In this document: positions 1 through 8,931 of the stretch, piece after piece
How positions within the stretch are numbered: the stretch's first letter is position 1
Layout: each line of letters begins with the position of its first letter
NCBI GenBank assembly: GCA_030651575.1
Contig: JAUSFB010000032.1
Span: forward strand, 272,001 to 336,000
DNA: 64,000 nucleotides
DNA from: Phaeospirillum sp.
GTDB taxonomy: Bacteria; Pseudomonadota; Alphaproteobacteria; Rhodospirillales; Magnetospirillaceae
Reading direction: 5' to 3'
Position numbers and translations under genes: made by a program
Notes under the pieces: generated by a model
Database searches by the model: none
Told to the model about the DNA's origin: nothing
The model's input: the letters and a program-made list of their open reading frames with translations, nothing else

Positions 1-15
1 GGTCATGGCCGAAGA

Positions 16-936
16 CTAGGCATCGAAATCAAGGCCGATTTCGCTGTAATGACCGCGCTTCTCGGACCAGTCATCCCTGACCTTGACATGGATAAACAGG
101 TGGACGCGGCGCTCCAGCAATTCTTCCAGCTCGATCCGGGCGGCGGCGCCGATGGCCTTGATCTGCTTGCCGCCCTTACCCAGCACGATGGGCTTTTGGC
201 TGTCGCGCTCCACATAGATCACCTGATCGATCCGGGCCGAGCCGTCGTCGCGCTCCTCCCAGCTTTCGGTCTCCACATGTACCGAATAGGGCAGTTCCTG
301 ATACAGGGCCAGAAAGACCTTTTCACGGGTGATCTCGGCGGCCAGCAGGCGCTGGGGCAGATCGGAAACCTGATCCTCGGGGAACATCCAGTGTCCCGGC
401 GACACCAGCTTTTCCAGGTGAGCCAGCAGGTCGGCCACGCCAGAGCCGTTCAGGGCGCTGATCATGAACACATCGGTGAACAGGCCCTCGGCGTCCAGTT
501 CGGCGGTCAGGCCCAGCAACGTGTCGCGCTTGACCAGATCCACCTTGTTCAACACCAAGATGGCCTTGCGCCCCGCCGATCTCAGCCGGGCGACAATGGC
601 CTTGGCGTCGTCGTCATAACCACGATGGGCATCCACCAGCAGGCAGATGTGATCGGCATCGCTGGCGCCGCTCCAGGCGGCGGCGACCATGGCGCGTTCC
701 AGACGCTTCCGGGGCTGGAAGATACCGGGGGTGTCGACCAGGATAATCTGGGCAGTGCCGGCCATCACGATCCCCAGAACGCGAAAGCGAGTGGTCTGCA
801 CCTTGGGCGATACGATGGAAACCTTGGTTCCCACCATGGCGTTGACCAGAGTGGACTTGCCCGCATTGGGCGCCCCGACCACGGCGATAAAGCCACAGCG
901 TTGATCGGCCTCGGGAATCGAGCATTGCTCGGTCAT
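16..936 (-). CDS. era: GTPase Era
   Basis: Era is a GTP-binding protein that docks on 16S rRNA during 30S ribosome maturation. The 306-residue product has the P-loop GAPNAGKST at residues 21-29, a DTPG G3 motif near residue 70, NKVD as the G4 specificity motif near residue 130, and a C-terminal KH domain containing GKGGKQIKAIG. Length and domain order match the family. The ATG start overlaps the rnc stop as ATGA, so it is translationally coupled to RNase III, the usual alphaproteobacterial arrangement. It is the last complete gene of the leftward operon in the window. Confidence 0.98.
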   Translation of the reverse strand: MTEQCSIPEADQRCGFIAVVGAPNAGKSTLVNAMVGTKVSIVSPKVQTTRFRVLGIVMAGTAQIILVDTPGIFQPRKRLERAMVAAAWSGASDADHICLLVDAHRGYDDDAKAIVARLRSAGRKAILVLNKVDLVKRDTLLGLTAELDAEGLFTDVFMISALNGSGVADLLAHLEKLVSPGHWMFPEDQVSDLPQRLLAAEITREKVFLALYQELPYSVHVETESWEERDDGSARIDQVIYVERDSQKPIVLGKGGKQIKAIGAAARIELEELLERRVHLFIHVKVRDDWSEKRGHYSEIGLDFDA

Positions 937-1619
937 GAAGTTACCTTTTCAAGTAAGGCGGCCGCAGCCGCCTGTTCCGCTACGCGTTTGGACGGGCCGC
1001 ACCCGCTGGCGGAGCCCGCGCCTTCGACTTCGACACCGATCAGGAAGACCGGTTCGTGCGGCGGTCCCTCGGTTCCCAGAGTGGTGTAGACCGGCAAGGC
1101 CTTTCCCAGTCCCTGAGCCCATTCCTGAAGGGTGGTCTTGGCGTCCTTGGGCGGCGCCAGGACCTCATTCATCAGACCCCGCCAGCGGCTGCGGACAAAA
1201 CGAGCCGCCACATCGAAGCCGCCATCGGCGTAAAGAGCGCCGATCACCGCTTCGCAGGCATCGGCCAGCATTCCCTGATTGGCGCGGCCGCCGGCATCCT
1301 CGTCGCCCTTGGACATGGACAACCGTTCATCCAGGCCGATGGCAAGACCGATCCGCGCCACCGCCTCTCGCCGCACCAGGGCGGTGAAGCGCCGCGCCAG
1401 CGCCCCTTCCGCCTCATCGGGAAAGGCTTGGAACAGCATGTCGGCAACCACCAGCCCCAGCACCCGGTCGCCCAGGAATTCCAGCCGTTCATAAGGCGCC
1501 GACTGCTTCTGACGCCGTCCCTGCAACATGCTGGGGTGGGTCAGCGCCTGAACCAGAAGCTCGGGCCGGACAAAGCGGTGCCCCAGGATTTTGTAAAGAT
1601 CGGAGGCAGCCCCGGTCAC
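933..1619 (-). CDS. rnc: Ribonuclease III
   Basis: Double-strand-specific endoribonuclease that processes rRNA precursors and structured mRNAs. The 228-residue product holds the signature ERLEFLGDRVLGLV near residues 45-58 and the second metal-site motif DACEAVIGALYAD near residue 120, followed by a C-terminal double-stranded-RNA-binding domain ending in AAAAALLEK. The start is GTG and abuts the lepB stop codon with no gap. The 3' end overlaps era by 4 bp. All catalytic acidic residues expected by family alignment appear present. Confidence 0.97.
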   Translation of the reverse strand: MTGAASDLYKILGHRFVRPELLVQALTHPSMLQGRRQKQSAPYERLEFLGDRVLGLVVADMLFQAFPDEAEGALARRFTALVRREAVARIGLAIGLDERLSMSKGDEDAGGRANQGMLADACEAVIGALYADGGFDVAARFVRSRWRGLMNEVLAPPKDAKTTLQEWAQGLGKALPVYTTLGTEGPPHEPVFLIGVEVEGAGSASGCGPSKRVAEQAAAAALLEKVTS

Positions 1620-2363
1620 CTACTGAATTCCCTGGAAAAGGCGAGAATAGCGGATGGCCCAGGGCCACCGCCACACTTCCCACAGCGCGGCGCTGCCATC
1701 GCCCGAGAAGAACAGCACTTCGGCGCGGCCCACCAGATTTTCCGCCGGCACATAGCCAACCTCGGACAGGAATCGCGAATCGGCCGAGTTGTCGCGGTTA
1801 TCGCCCATCATGAAGTAATGGCCGGCCGGCACCTTATATTCCGGAGTATTGTCGGCGGGGCCGTTATCGCCATGGGATTCGATGATGTTGTGCTTCTTGC
1901 CGTTGGGCAGGGTCTCGACATACTGCGGCGCACGGAAGATGTTGCCGTCGCGGTCGCGCTCGATGAAGTCCTCGATGCGCTGACGATCGACCGGGACGCC
2001 GTTGATGTGCAGGATGCCGCCCTTGACCTGAATCCGGTCACCCGGCAAGCCCACCGCCCGCTTGATATAATCGATCCTGGCCTCGGGCGGCTTTTTGAAG
2101 ACGATGACGTCGCCGCGCTCGGGAACCTTCTCCATGACCCGCCCGCCGCCAGGGCCGATGCTGAACGGCATGGAGTGGCGCGAATAGCCATAGGCGGATT
2201 TGGAAACGAACAGATAATCGCCGATCAGCAGACTGGGAATCATCGATCCCGATGGAATGTTGAAGGGCTCGAAAGCCACCGTCCGCACCCCACCGGCGAT
2301 AACCATGGCATAGACGATCGTGCGGACCGTCTCCATCACCCCGCCAGACTTACCTTTTGACAT
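1620..2363 (-). CDS. lepB: Signal peptidase I
   Basis: Inner-membrane serine/lysine protease that removes Sec and Tat signal peptides. The motif FEPFNIPSGSM carries the catalytic serine just before the Met, YIKRAVGLPGD carries the general-base lysine, and GDNRDNSADSR is the conserved box E. One N-terminal membrane segment (ETVRTIVYAMVIAGG) precedes the catalytic domain. I chose the ATG at 2363, giving 247 residues starting MSKGKSGG as in other alphaproteobacteria; an in-frame TTG at 2393 would add ten residues without a better ribosome site. It sits between acpS and rnc in one operon. Confidence 0.96.
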   Translation of the reverse strand: MSKGKSGGVMETVRTIVYAMVIAGGVRTVAFEPFNIPSGSMIPSLLIGDYLFVSKSAYGYSRHSMPFSIGPGGGRVMEKVPERGDVIVFKKPPEARIDYIKRAVGLPGDRIQVKGGILHINGVPVDRQRIEDFIERDRDGNIFRAPQYVETLPNGKKHNIIESHGDNGPADNTPEYKVPAGHYFMMGDNRDNSADSRFLSEVGYVPAENLVGRAEVLFFSGDGSAALWEVWRWPWAIRYSRLFQGIQ

Positions 2364-2457
2364 GAAATGCGCCGCCCAACCGTTTGAATTCAAAGATAAT
2401 TAAAGATGCACACATAGACCGTGGCTGCGCAGATCAAGCCAGCCCCCGACGCGCCTG

Positions 2458-2862
2458 TCAAGCCGGGACGGCGGAGATGATCACCACCGCCTCGGCCATG
2501 GGGTATTCGTCGGTCATGGTCAGATCGATGCGGGCCGTCATGCCCGCCGGAACCATCTGCTCCAACCGCCGCGCCGCGCCGCCGGTCAACACCAGAACCG
2601 GCTGGCCGAGGGGGGAATTGATCACGCCGATATCGCGCCAGAACACCCCGGCGCGGAACCCGGTCCCCAAGGCCTTGGCGGCGGCTTCCTTGGCGGCGTA
2701 ACGCTTGGCGTAGGTGGCGGCGCGCATGGCTTGGGTACGGCGCTCCGCCTTGGCCCGCTCGGCCTCGGTGAAGACGCGATTGATGAAGCGCTCGCCATAA
2801 CGCTCCAGGGTCTTTTCGATCCGGCGGATGTCGATCAGGTCGTTGCCGATGCCCAAAATCAC
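2458..2862 (-). CDS. acpS: Holo-[acyl-carrier-protein] synthase
   Basis: Transfers 4'-phosphopantetheine from CoA to apo-ACP. The 134-residue product starts at GTG (2860-2862) with [11 protein letters not shown], the conserved N-terminal motif, and has [10 protein letters not shown] and [15 protein letters not shown], the Mg/CoA-binding helix with the catalytic glutamate. The GTG overlaps the pdxJ stop as GTGA, so the two are coupled. A longer in-frame extension upstream to 3114 is a shadow of pdxJ and is not used. Neighbours pdxJ and lepB are the family's usual partners. Confidence 0.96.
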   Translation of the reverse strand: MILGIGNDLIDIRRIEKTLERYGERFINRVFTEAERAKAERRTQAMRAATYAKRYAAKEAAAKALGTGFRAGVFWRDIGVINSPLGQPVLVLTGGAARRLEQMVPAGMTARIDLTMTDEYPMAEAVVIISAVPA

Positions 2863-3593
2863 CGGTTGCGCGCCTCGTCCATCAAGGCCCGCATATGGCG
2901 GATCGAGGCCTCGAAGCCGATAAAGATCGCCTCTCCCACCAGGAAATGACCGATATTCAATTCGGCGATGGTCGCGATGGCCGCCACCGGCTTGACGGTA
3001 TCGTAGGACAGGCCGTGCCCGGCGTGGCATTCCAGCCCGATGGCCTCGGCATGGGCGGCGGCGGCCAGAATACGGGCGAATTCGCGGTCGCGCGCCTCGC
3101 CCTCGGCATCGCAATAGGCGCCGGTGTGTAACTCCACCACCGGCGCGCCGATGGCCTTGGAGGCGTCCAACTGACGTGGATCGGCCACGATGAACATGGA
3201 GACGCGGATTCCGGCCTCCACCAGCCGACCCACCAGGGGGCGCAGCGTCTCCACATGGCCGGCGACGTCAAGACCGCCCTCGGTGGTGCGCTCTTCCCGC
3301 CGCTCGGGCACGATGCAGGCGGCATGGGGGCGATGACGCAGCGCGATGGCGACCATCTCCTCGGTGGCTGCCATCTCGAAATTCAGCGGCAGGGCGATCT
3401 CGTTGGCGAGGCGCTCCATATCGCGGTCGGAGATGTGGCGGCGATCCTCGCGCAGATGGGCGGTAATGCCGTCGGCCCCGGCAGCGGCGGCGGTATGGGC
3501 GGCGCGCACCGGGTCCGGATGATGGCCGCCTCGGGCGTTGCGGATCGTGGCGACGTGATCGATATTCACGCCGAGGCGAAGACGCCGGGTCAT
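2859..3593 (-). CDS. pdxJ: Pyridoxine 5'-phosphate synthase
   Basis: Condenses 1-deoxy-D-xylulose 5-phosphate with 3-amino-2-oxopropyl phosphate in the DXP-dependent pathway to vitamin B6. The product (244 residues from the ATG at 3593) begins [20 protein letters not shown], the hallmark start of PdxJ, continues with [12 protein letters not shown], and has the late phosphate-binding stretch [12 protein letters not shown]. The ORF extends upstream to 3674 but that part overlaps rsh and lacks similarity. The 3' end overlaps acpS by 4 bp. Confidence 0.97.
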   Translation of the reverse strand: MTRRLRLGVNIDHVATIRNARGGHHPDPVRAAHTAAAAGADGITAHLREDRRHISDRDMERLANEIALPLNFEMAATEEMVAIALRHRPHAACIVPERREERTTEGGLDVAGHVETLRPLVGRLVEAGIRVSMFIVADPRQLDASKAIGAPVVELHTGAYCDAEGEARDREFARILAAAAHAEAIGLECHAGHGLSYDTVKPVAAIATIAELNIGHFLVGEAIFIGFEASIRHMRALMDEARNR

Positions 3594-3612
3594 CTGTTTC
3601 AAGCTCCTGAAG

Positions 3613-5760
3613 CTAATTTCGCGCGCGATCGACCGAGTTGATGGCGGGGGTGGCGCGTAGCGCGGCGATGACATTGGTGAGGTGTTTCACGTCGCGCACC
3701 TCGATATCGATGATCATCTCGAAGAAGTCGGAGGTGCGGTTGGTGATCTTCAGATTGGTGATATTGCCCATGTTCTTGGCAATCACCGTCGAGATGGCGC
3801 CGAATGCGCCGGGCTCGTTGGTCACCACCAGATCGATCCGTCCCACATGGCCGGCGTTGTCCGCCTCGTCCCAGGCCAGATCCAGCCAGCGTTCGGGCTG
3901 ATCGACGACCTGTTCCAGGTTTTCACAGTCGATGGTGTGGATCGTCACCCCCTTGCCGGTGGCGACGATACCGACGATACGGTCGCCGGGCAGCGGATGG
4001 CAGCAGCCGGCGAAGTGCATGGCCATACCGGGAATCAACCCCTTGATGGGAACCGCGCCGGCCTTGTCCTTCTTGTCGGAGCCGCTCTTGCCGCGCATCT
4101 TGAGGGCCACGACATTATCGGGCCGAGCCGCCTTCAACTCGGGGAAAATCGACGAGACCACTTCCCGAGCCGTCAGAATCCCCTCACCCACCATGGCCAG
4201 CAGATCATCGACCGTGGGGGCCTTGAAGATGCGCAGAACGCCTTCCGCCGCCTTTTCCGTATAGTCGTAGCTTTCCTGGCGGAAGGCGCGAACCAGGATG
4301 GCGCGCCCCAGCTCGGTATACTGCGCCCGCTGCTGGGTGCGGATGTAGCGGCGGATCCGGGCGCGGGCCTTGCCGGTGACGACGAAGCGCTCCCAGGTGG
4401 GATTGGGAGTCTGCGCCTTGGAAGTGATGATATCGACCTGATCACCGTTCTGGAGCTGGGTCCGAAGCGGCATGATACGGCCGTTGACCTTGGCGCCCAC
4501 GCAGGTGTCGCCCACCTGGGAATGGACGGCATAGGCGAAGTCCACCGGACAAGCGCCGCGCGGCAGCGAGATCAAGTCACCCTTGGGAGTGAAGCAGAAC
4601 ACCTGGTCCGAGAACATCTCAAGCTTGGTGTGCTCCAGGAACTCCTCGGGGTTGGAGGCATGTTCCAAGATGTCGAGCAGCTCACGCAGCCAGCGATACT
4701 GACGACCATCGGTCAGATTGCCACCATCCTGCTTGTACTTCCAATGGGCAGCCACCCCCAGTTCGGCCACCTCGTGCATCTCGGTGGTGCGGATCTGCAC
4801 CTCGATGCGATGACGCTCGGGACCGAACACGCCGGTATGCAGCGAGCGATAGCCGTTGGGTTTGGGGGTCGAGATGTAGTCCTTGAAGCGGTTCGGCACC
4901 ATGGGGTACTTGGAGTGGATCACTCCCAGCGACCGATAGCAATCCTCGACCCCGTTGACCGCCACGCGGAATGCCATGATGTCGGACAATTGCTCGAAAC
5001 CGACATTCTTGCGCTGCATCTTCTGCCAGATGGAGTACGGCGTCTTCTCGCGCCCGGAGACGGTGGCGGCGATGCCGGCCTCGCCCAGGATCTTGCGCAA
5101 CTCTTCCAAAATACGGCCGATCAGGTCCCCACCCTGTTCGCGCAGGAAGCTGAGGCGCGCCACGATAGAGGTCCGGGCGTCGGGGTGGAGTTCGCCAAAG
5201 GCGAGATCCTCCAACTCCATCTTGATCCCCTGCATGCCGATCCGCTCGGCCAGGGGGGCGTAAATCTCCATGGTCTCCATGGCGATACGGCGGCGCTTAT
5301 CGGGGTTCTTGATGTAGTGCAGCGTCCGCATGTTGTGCATGCGGTCCGCCAGCTTGACCAGCAGGACGCGGATATCCTCGCTCATGGCCAACACCAGCTT
5401 GCGGAGGTTCTCCGCCTGCTTGGCGTGATCGGATTGCAGCTCGATACGGTTCAGCTTGGTGACGCCGTCCACCAGACGACAAATCTCGCGCCCGAACAAC
5501 CGCTCGATATCGTCAAGCGACGCCGGCGTGTCCTCGATGGTGTCATGCAGCAGGGCGGTGATGATCGAAGCCGAATCCAACCGGTACTTGGTCAAGATGC
5601 CAGCAACTTCGATGGGGTGGGAAAAATAGGGATCGCCCGAGGCCCGAAGCTGCGAACCATGCATCTTCATGGCGAAAACATAGGCGCGATTAATGGCATC
5701 CTCGTCCGCGTTGGGATCGTAGGATTTGACGCGCTCGACCAGTTCGAATTGGCGCATCAT
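3613..5760 (-). CDS. rsh: Bifunctional (p)ppGpp synthetase/hydrolase (RSH)
   Basis: Makes and degrades the stringent-response alarmone (p)ppGpp; alphaproteobacteria typically have one long RSH. The 715-residue product contains, in order: an HD hydrolase domain with HPIEV and LLHDTIEDT (about residues 47-75), a synthetase domain with [10 protein letters not shown] and EVQIRT, a TGS domain ([19 protein letters not shown] onward), a zinc-finger-like region with [11 protein letters not shown], and a C-terminal ACT domain. Both hydrolase and synthetase signature residues are present, so it should be bifunctional. It lies between rpoZ and pdxJ, the usual position. Confidence 0.97.
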   Translation of the reverse strand: MMRQFELVERVKSYDPNADEDAINRAYVFAMKMHGSQLRASGDPYFSHPIEVAGILTKYRLDSASIITALLHDTIEDTPASLDDIERLFGREICRLVDGVTKLNRIELQSDHAKQAENLRKLVLAMSEDIRVLLVKLADRMHNMRTLHYIKNPDKRRRIAMETMEIYAPLAERIGMQGIKMELEDLAFGELHPDARTSIVARLSFLREQGGDLIGRILEELRKILGEAGIAATVSGREKTPYSIWQKMQRKNVGFEQLSDIMAFRVAVNGVEDCYRSLGVIHSKYPMVPNRFKDYISTPKPNGYRSLHTGVFGPERHRIEVQIRTTEMHEVAELGVAAHWKYKQDGGNLTDGRQYRWLRELLDILEHASNPEEFLEHTKLEMFSDQVFCFTPKGDLISLPRGACPVDFAYAVHSQVGDTCVGAKVNGRIMPLRTQLQNGDQVDIITSKAQTPNPTWERFVVTGKARARIRRYIRTQQRAQYTELGRAILVRAFRQESYDYTEKAAEGVLRIFKAPTVDDLLAMVGEGILTAREVVSSIFPELKAARPDNVVALKMRGKSGSDKKDKAGAVPIKGLIPGMAMHFAGCCHPLPGDRIVGIVATGKGVTIHTIDCENLEQVVDQPERWLDLAWDEADNAGHVGRIDLVVTNEPGAFGAISTVIAKNMGNITNLKITNRTSDFFEMIIDIEVRDVKHLTNVIAALRATPAINSVDRARN

Positions 5761-5847
5761 GCCAGCATCACCCTATTCCAGCGGCCCCGAGGCCACTATC
5801 CCACGAGTGTGTACGGCACAGGGGCGAAGGAAAAGAAGAAACCCACT

Positions 5848-5881
5848 CCGCCCATCTTCTTTCATGGAAGACGGGCGGAAA
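5848..5881 (-). terminator. Possible rpoZ terminator hairpin
   Basis: Between rpoZ and rsh an imperfect inverted repeat (CCGCCC..TCTTC / GAAGA..GGGCGG) is followed on the minus strand by a pyrimidine run with several T. It could end or attenuate the rpoZ transcript before rsh. The U-tract is interrupted, so this is a weak call. Confidence 0.35.
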
Positions 5882-5894
5882 GACGACCAGCCGA

Positions 5895-6293
5895 TCAATC
5901 TTCGCCGATGGCGGCATCGCCGGCCGCGTCGGGATCGAAATCCGCGCCGTCCTCGCTGATGGACATGCCGTCTTCGATCATCTCATCCTCGTTGGCGACG
6001 GTCTCGAAGGCAAGATCGCCATCGGGGATGAAGCCCTCCATCTCGTCTTCTTCCGGCTCGTCCACCTCGACATGCTTCTGCAAGCCCTGGATCAAGGCGT
6101 TATGCAACGCGTCGAGCGGAACGGTGTCGTCGGCGATCTCGCGCAGCGCCACCACCGGATTCTTGTCGTTATCGCGTTCCACCGTCAGCTTACCGCCAGC
6201 GGAAATATCACGGGCACGCTGGCCGGCGATCAGAACCAGCTCGAAGCGGTTCGGAATCCTGAGGACACAATCTTCTACTGTAACGCGCGCCAT
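5895..6293 (-). CDS. rpoZ: RNA polymerase omega subunit
   Basis: Small RNA polymerase subunit that helps assemble beta' and contributes to the (p)ppGpp site. The 132-residue product begins [23 protein letters not shown], with the family motif RARDISAG and then [11 protein letters not shown]. The C-terminus after about residue 80 is a long acidic tail rich in Glu and Asp, longer than in enterobacterial omega but common in this group. It sits immediately upstream of rsh, an association that matches its role in the stringent response. Confidence 0.97.
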   Translation of the reverse strand: MARVTVEDCVLRIPNRFELVLIAGQRARDISAGGKLTVERDNDKNPVVALREIADDTVPLDALHNALIQGLQKHVEVDEPEEDEMEGFIPDGDLAFETVANEDEMIEDGMSISEDGADFDPDAAGDAAIGED

Positions 6294-6332
6294 CGATGAT
6301 CCTTGTCACAGGCAGTCTGGAAAAGAAGACAG

Positions 6333-6362
6333 CTTATATATGGCGTTGCGGGTGGAAAGCAA
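6333..6362 (-). promoter_or_regulatory. Candidate sigma70 promoter of rpoZ
   Basis: On the minus strand TTGCTT (6362-6357) and TATAAG (6338-6333) are separated by 18 bases, about 40 bases upstream of the rpoZ start. The spacing and hexamers fit a housekeeping promoter; assignment rests only on pattern. Confidence 0.4.
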
Positions 6363-6484
6363 GTGCCGGCCACTTGCGGCGGCGCGGGTTGCCGCCTACC
6401 TTATGCGGATTGCCGCTCCCAGGTAACGGCGACCTCTTGGTTTCCCAAGGCCGCCCACACCGTATTTTACGAGAGAGATTAGCC

Positions 6485-7060
6485 ATGCAATTCTATGCCG
6501 CCGAACGAGTTGGCCTGTTTATTGACGGATCGAACCTCTATTCCGCCGCCCGCGCGCTGGGTTTCGACATTGACTACAAGAAACTGCTTCAACTGTTCGC
6601 TTCCAAGGGGCGGCTGATCCGCGCCTTTTATTACACCGCACTGATGGAGGACCAGGAATACTCCCCCATCCGCCCGTTGGTCGACTGGCTGGACTATAAT
6701 GGCTACACCATGGTCACCAAGCCGACCAAGGAGTTCACCGACGCCACCGGCCGGCGCAAGATCAAAGGCAATATGGATATCGAACTGGCCATCGACGTGA
6801 TGGAAATGTGCCAGTACCTGGATCATGTGGTGCTGTTCTCCGGCGACGGCGACTTCCGCCGGCTGGTTGAGGCGGTCCAGCGCAAGGGCGTGCGCGTCAC
6901 CGTGGTCAGCACCATCCGTTCGCAGCCGCCCATGGTGGCCGACGAATTGCGCCGCCAAGCCGACACCTTCGTCGAATTGCTCGACCTGGAATCCCAGATC
7001 GCCCGCGCCCAGTCCTACCGGGAAGAGCGCCCCGCGCCGCAGGGTGGAAACGAAGAGTGA
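6485..7060 (+). CDS. NYN-domain (LabA/DUF88-like) putative nuclease
   Basis: PIN-like NYN proteins are metal-dependent RNases or RNA-binding proteins. The 191-residue product starts at ATG 6485 after a GAGAG ribosome site and shows the three acidic motifs of the fold: FIDGSNLYSAARALG near the N-terminus, KGNMDIELAIDVME mid-protein, and LFSGDGDFRRLVEAV followed by GVRVTVVS. The expected aspartates are all present, so it is likely catalytically competent. An in-frame extension to 6296 has no ribosome site and overlaps the rpoZ promoter. Its stop overlaps the GTG start of the next gene, so the two are cotranslated. The substrate is unknown. Confidence 0.9.
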   Translation: MQFYAAERVGLFIDGSNLYSAARALGFDIDYKKLLQLFASKGRLIRAFYYTALMEDQEYSPIRPLVDWLDYNGYTMVTKPTKEFTDATGRRKIKGNMDIELAIDVMEMCQYLDHVVLFSGDGDFRRLVEAVQRKGVRVTVVSTIRSQPPMVADELRRQADTFVELLDLESQIARAQSYREERPAPQGGNEE

Positions 7061-7713
7061 GGGGGGAAACACAGCCCTCTCTTCTGATCCCCGCTCCCGA
7101 TTGCGCCGCCTGTCCTCGCCTTGTCGAGTACAGGCGCGCCAATCGCGACGCCTATCCCGGCTGGCACCATGCGCCGGTGCCGTCGTTCGGAGAACTTGAC
7201 GCCAGCATCCTGGTGGTCGGGTTGGCGCCGGGACTGAAGGGGGCGAACCGGACCGGCCGCCCCTTCACCGGCGACTATGCCGGCGACTTGCTTTACGCCA
7301 CCCTATCGAGGCTGGGCCTCGCCCGTGGCAGCTATGGAGCCAGCGCCGATGACGGATTCACCCTGGTGGACTGCCGGGTAACTAACGCGGCGCGTTGCGC
7401 CCCCCCCGCCAACAAGCCGCTGCCGGCCGAATTCGCCGCCTGCCGGCCGTTCCTGGCCTCGGAAATCGCCGCCATGCCGGCCCTCAGGGGCATCCTCTGC
7501 CTGGGGCGCGGGTCCCATGATCAGGTGCTGTCGACCCTGGGCCTGCGCAAGGCCGCCCACCCCTTCGGCCATGGTGTGACGCACCCCCTGCCCTCTGGTC
7601 TGGCGCTCACCGACAGCTATCACTGTTCACGCTACAACACCAATACCCGCCGACTGACCGAGGCCATGTTCGTGGCGGCGGTCGAGGCGCTGCTGAACGC
7701 AATCAGACGATAA
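7057..7713 (+). CDS. Family 5 uracil-DNA glycosylase (UDGb)
   Basis: Removes uracil and other deaminated bases from DNA to start base-excision repair. Motif 1 is GLAPGLKGANRTGRPFTGD, typical of the family-5 (UDGb) type rather than UngA, and the C-terminal motif is HPLPSGL. Four cysteines are placed as for the [4Fe-4S] cluster: CAACPRL near the N-terminus and NAARC...FAACRP further on. The GTG start at 7057 overlaps the upstream stop as GTGA. The gene converges on a leftward gene only 3 bp away. Confidence 0.92.
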   Translation: MRGETQPSLLIPAPDCAACPRLVEYRRANRDAYPGWHHAPVPSFGELDASILVVGLAPGLKGANRTGRPFTGDYAGDLLYATLSRLGLARGSYGASADDGFTLVDCRVTNAARCAPPANKPLPAEFAACRPFLASEIAAMPALRGILCLGRGSHDQVLSTLGLRKAAHPFGHGVTHPLPSGLALTDSYHCSRYNTNTRRLTEAMFVAAVEALLNAIRR

Positions 7714-7716
7714 CGA

Positions 7717-8520
7717 TCAGTGCCTGCTGGTGGTTGACAGATTTGCCCGAGCATCCTGGAAACGGGCGCGGCGCAACTGATACTCCGATACCCTGGCCTT
7801 GCGGTAGGCGTCGGCGATGCGGCTGGCCTCGTCACGACCGGCCAAGGCCTGATCACGCCAAGCCTTGCGCATGTCCTCGACCTGGGGAGAACCGGGAACC
7901 GACTTCAGCGTCGGGGCGTACGGCACCGGCTTGGAGCCACGAGGAGCGGAAGCAACCTGAGCGGACGCGCCAGCGCCGTTCCAGACTTTCATCAGCCGCT
8001 CACGGTAGGCGGCGGCCAGATTTGGCGTCTGGGAATGATAGTACGACGCAGCCGTCGGCCAGTGATTGGTCGCCCCGAACAGACCCTTCAAAAACCGGGC
8101 GGCATAACCGACATTGGCGGCGGGGTCGAAGGCCTGCTCCAGATTGGCGAACGCCTCGGGGTGATAGCGCAGATTGACCTGCATACAGCCCACATCGATA
8201 TTTTTGACGCCCCGCGCCTTCAGCCGCTTTACCTCGGCAATGGCCTCGGCCTTGCTGGGCAGATAGTGTCCCTGCCCTTCGGCGGTGACCGTCCATGGCC
8301 AGGCAATAGTTGCCCGGCGCTCGGAATCGTATCGACCGGACTCGACGATGGAAATCGAATGCAACAAAGCAGCCGGGATTCCGTAGCTGCGTTCATTGGC
8401 CGAGGCCTCGGCCGCGCAGAGATTGTCGGCCGGTAGCGGCGTCACCGCCATTGCCGGCACGGAGGCAACCGCGATGACGGCAAAAGCTCCCACCATCCAT
8501 GTCGCTTGCCACGTCCTCAT
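7717..8520 (-). CDS. Secreted lytic transglycosylase-like (SLT) protein
   Basis: Predicted periplasmic murein transglycosylase. The 267-residue product has a signal peptide (WMVGAFAVIAVASVPAMAV, cleavage after AMA), then an SLT-type domain with the catalytic glutamate in LHSISIVESGRYD, the motif VGCMQVNLRYHPEAF in place of the classical GLMQI box, and the tyrosine motif ASYYHSQT. The C-terminal 80 residues are basic and probably disordered. A cleft of this kind is often used to open peptidoglycan for envelope machines, but no such genes are adjacent. Confidence 0.88.
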   Translation of the reverse strand: MRTWQATWMVGAFAVIAVASVPAMAVTPLPADNLCAAEASANERSYGIPAALLHSISIVESGRYDSERRATIAWPWTVTAEGQGHYLPSKAEAIAEVKRLKARGVKNIDVGCMQVNLRYHPEAFANLEQAFDPAANVGYAARFLKGLFGATNHWPTAASYYHSQTPNLAAAYRERLMKVWNGAGASAQVASAPRGSKPVPYAPTLKSVPGSPQVEDMRKAWRDQALAGRDEASRIADAYRKARVSEYQLRRARFQDARANLSTTSRH

Positions 8521-8681
8521 CGACCCGCTCCAAAAGCGTCATTCCCGCAGGCATTCTTGCATGATGTGTGCCACAAGTGCCAGCGTTGCCGCCGCCCAGT
8601 GGTCATACCTGACATGCGCGGCAAACGGCCTGAGAAACGGGTGATTCCCGGCCTATCCGCAGTTTCCCCCCATTTTTCCGC

Positions 8682-8710
8682 TTGCGCCAAAGTCGCTTGG
8701 CCAATATATA
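8682..8710 (+). promoter_or_regulatory. Candidate promoter of the small RNA
   Basis: TTGCGC at 8682-8687 and TATATA at 8705-8710 are separated by 17 bases. Transcription would begin near 8717 and run to the terminator at 8812, with no open reading frame on that transcript preceded by a ribosome site. Confidence 0.5.
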
Positions 8711-8716
8711 TTGCAG

Positions 8717-8812
8717 TGCAACAAACGGAAGTCCTCGGACGCTCCCTTGTTGCCTTTCTTGGACGTTTCCTCCCAAAACTCAAGCCGCTGGGGCAACCCA
8801 GCGGTTTTTTTT
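8717..8812 (+). ncRNA. Candidate AbcR/alpha-r15-like trans-acting sRNA
   Basis: The transcript of about 95 nt has the architecture of the alphaproteobacterial AbcR family: a 5' part with the motif CTCCCTTGTTGCC (8742-8754), a second exposed anti-Shine-Dalgarno motif TTTCCTCCC (8766-8774), and a strong intrinsic terminator. Family members repress ABC-transporter mRNAs by pairing near the start codon, usually with Hfq. Family assignment is from recalled motif arrangement, not alignment. It lies between two leftward protein genes and is read rightward from its own promoter. The ribosome sites of both LIV-type binding proteins in the window are complementary to the second motif region. Confidence 0.62.
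8785..8812 (+). terminator. Intrinsic terminator of the small RNA
   Basis: Perfect 8-bp stem CCGCTGGG / CCCAGCGG with a GCAA loop, followed by eight T (8805-8812) on the plus strand. It ends no plus-strand protein gene, which supports a dedicated small transcript. Confidence 0.85.
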
Positions 8813-8814
8813 GG

Positions 8815-8931
8815 CTATAAACTTCTGATTGCGCCATAGGCCAGAGATCCAAGCAAAATGGCGAGGAGAACCGCCACGCCGACAATGATGCGGCGGCTGA
8901 AGATGATGTCATCGGGAGTCGGTTGGGTCAT
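8815..8931 (-). CDS. 38-residue single-span membrane protein
   Basis: Small protein of 38 residues starting MTQPTPDDIIFSRR, with one hydrophobic helix (IIVGVAVLLAILLGSLAYGAI) and a basic flank on the N-terminal side. Its ATG overlaps the stop of the upstream acetyltransferase as ATGA, so it is translationally coupled and likely real despite its size. The function is unknown; coupling suggests it may anchor or regulate the acetyltransferase, but that is inference. Confidence 0.7.
   Translation of the reverse strand: MTQPTPDDIIFSRRIIVGVAVLLAILLGSLAYGAIRSL

Noticed and set aside
1-6. Minus-strand ATG at 4-6 as the start of a recO-like gene
   Set aside because: Only two codons are visible and there is no clear ribosome site, so nothing can be supported, although recO often follows era.
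3682-6426. Very long plus-strand ORF opposite rsh and rpoZ
   Set aside because: It is an antisense shadow of strongly recognised genes in high-GC DNA, rich in His, Asp and Gly as such shadows usually are.
8506-8820. Plus-strand ORF across the small-RNA region
   Set aside because: It has no ribosome site and runs through the sRNA promoter and terminator stem; the non-coding explanation fits better.
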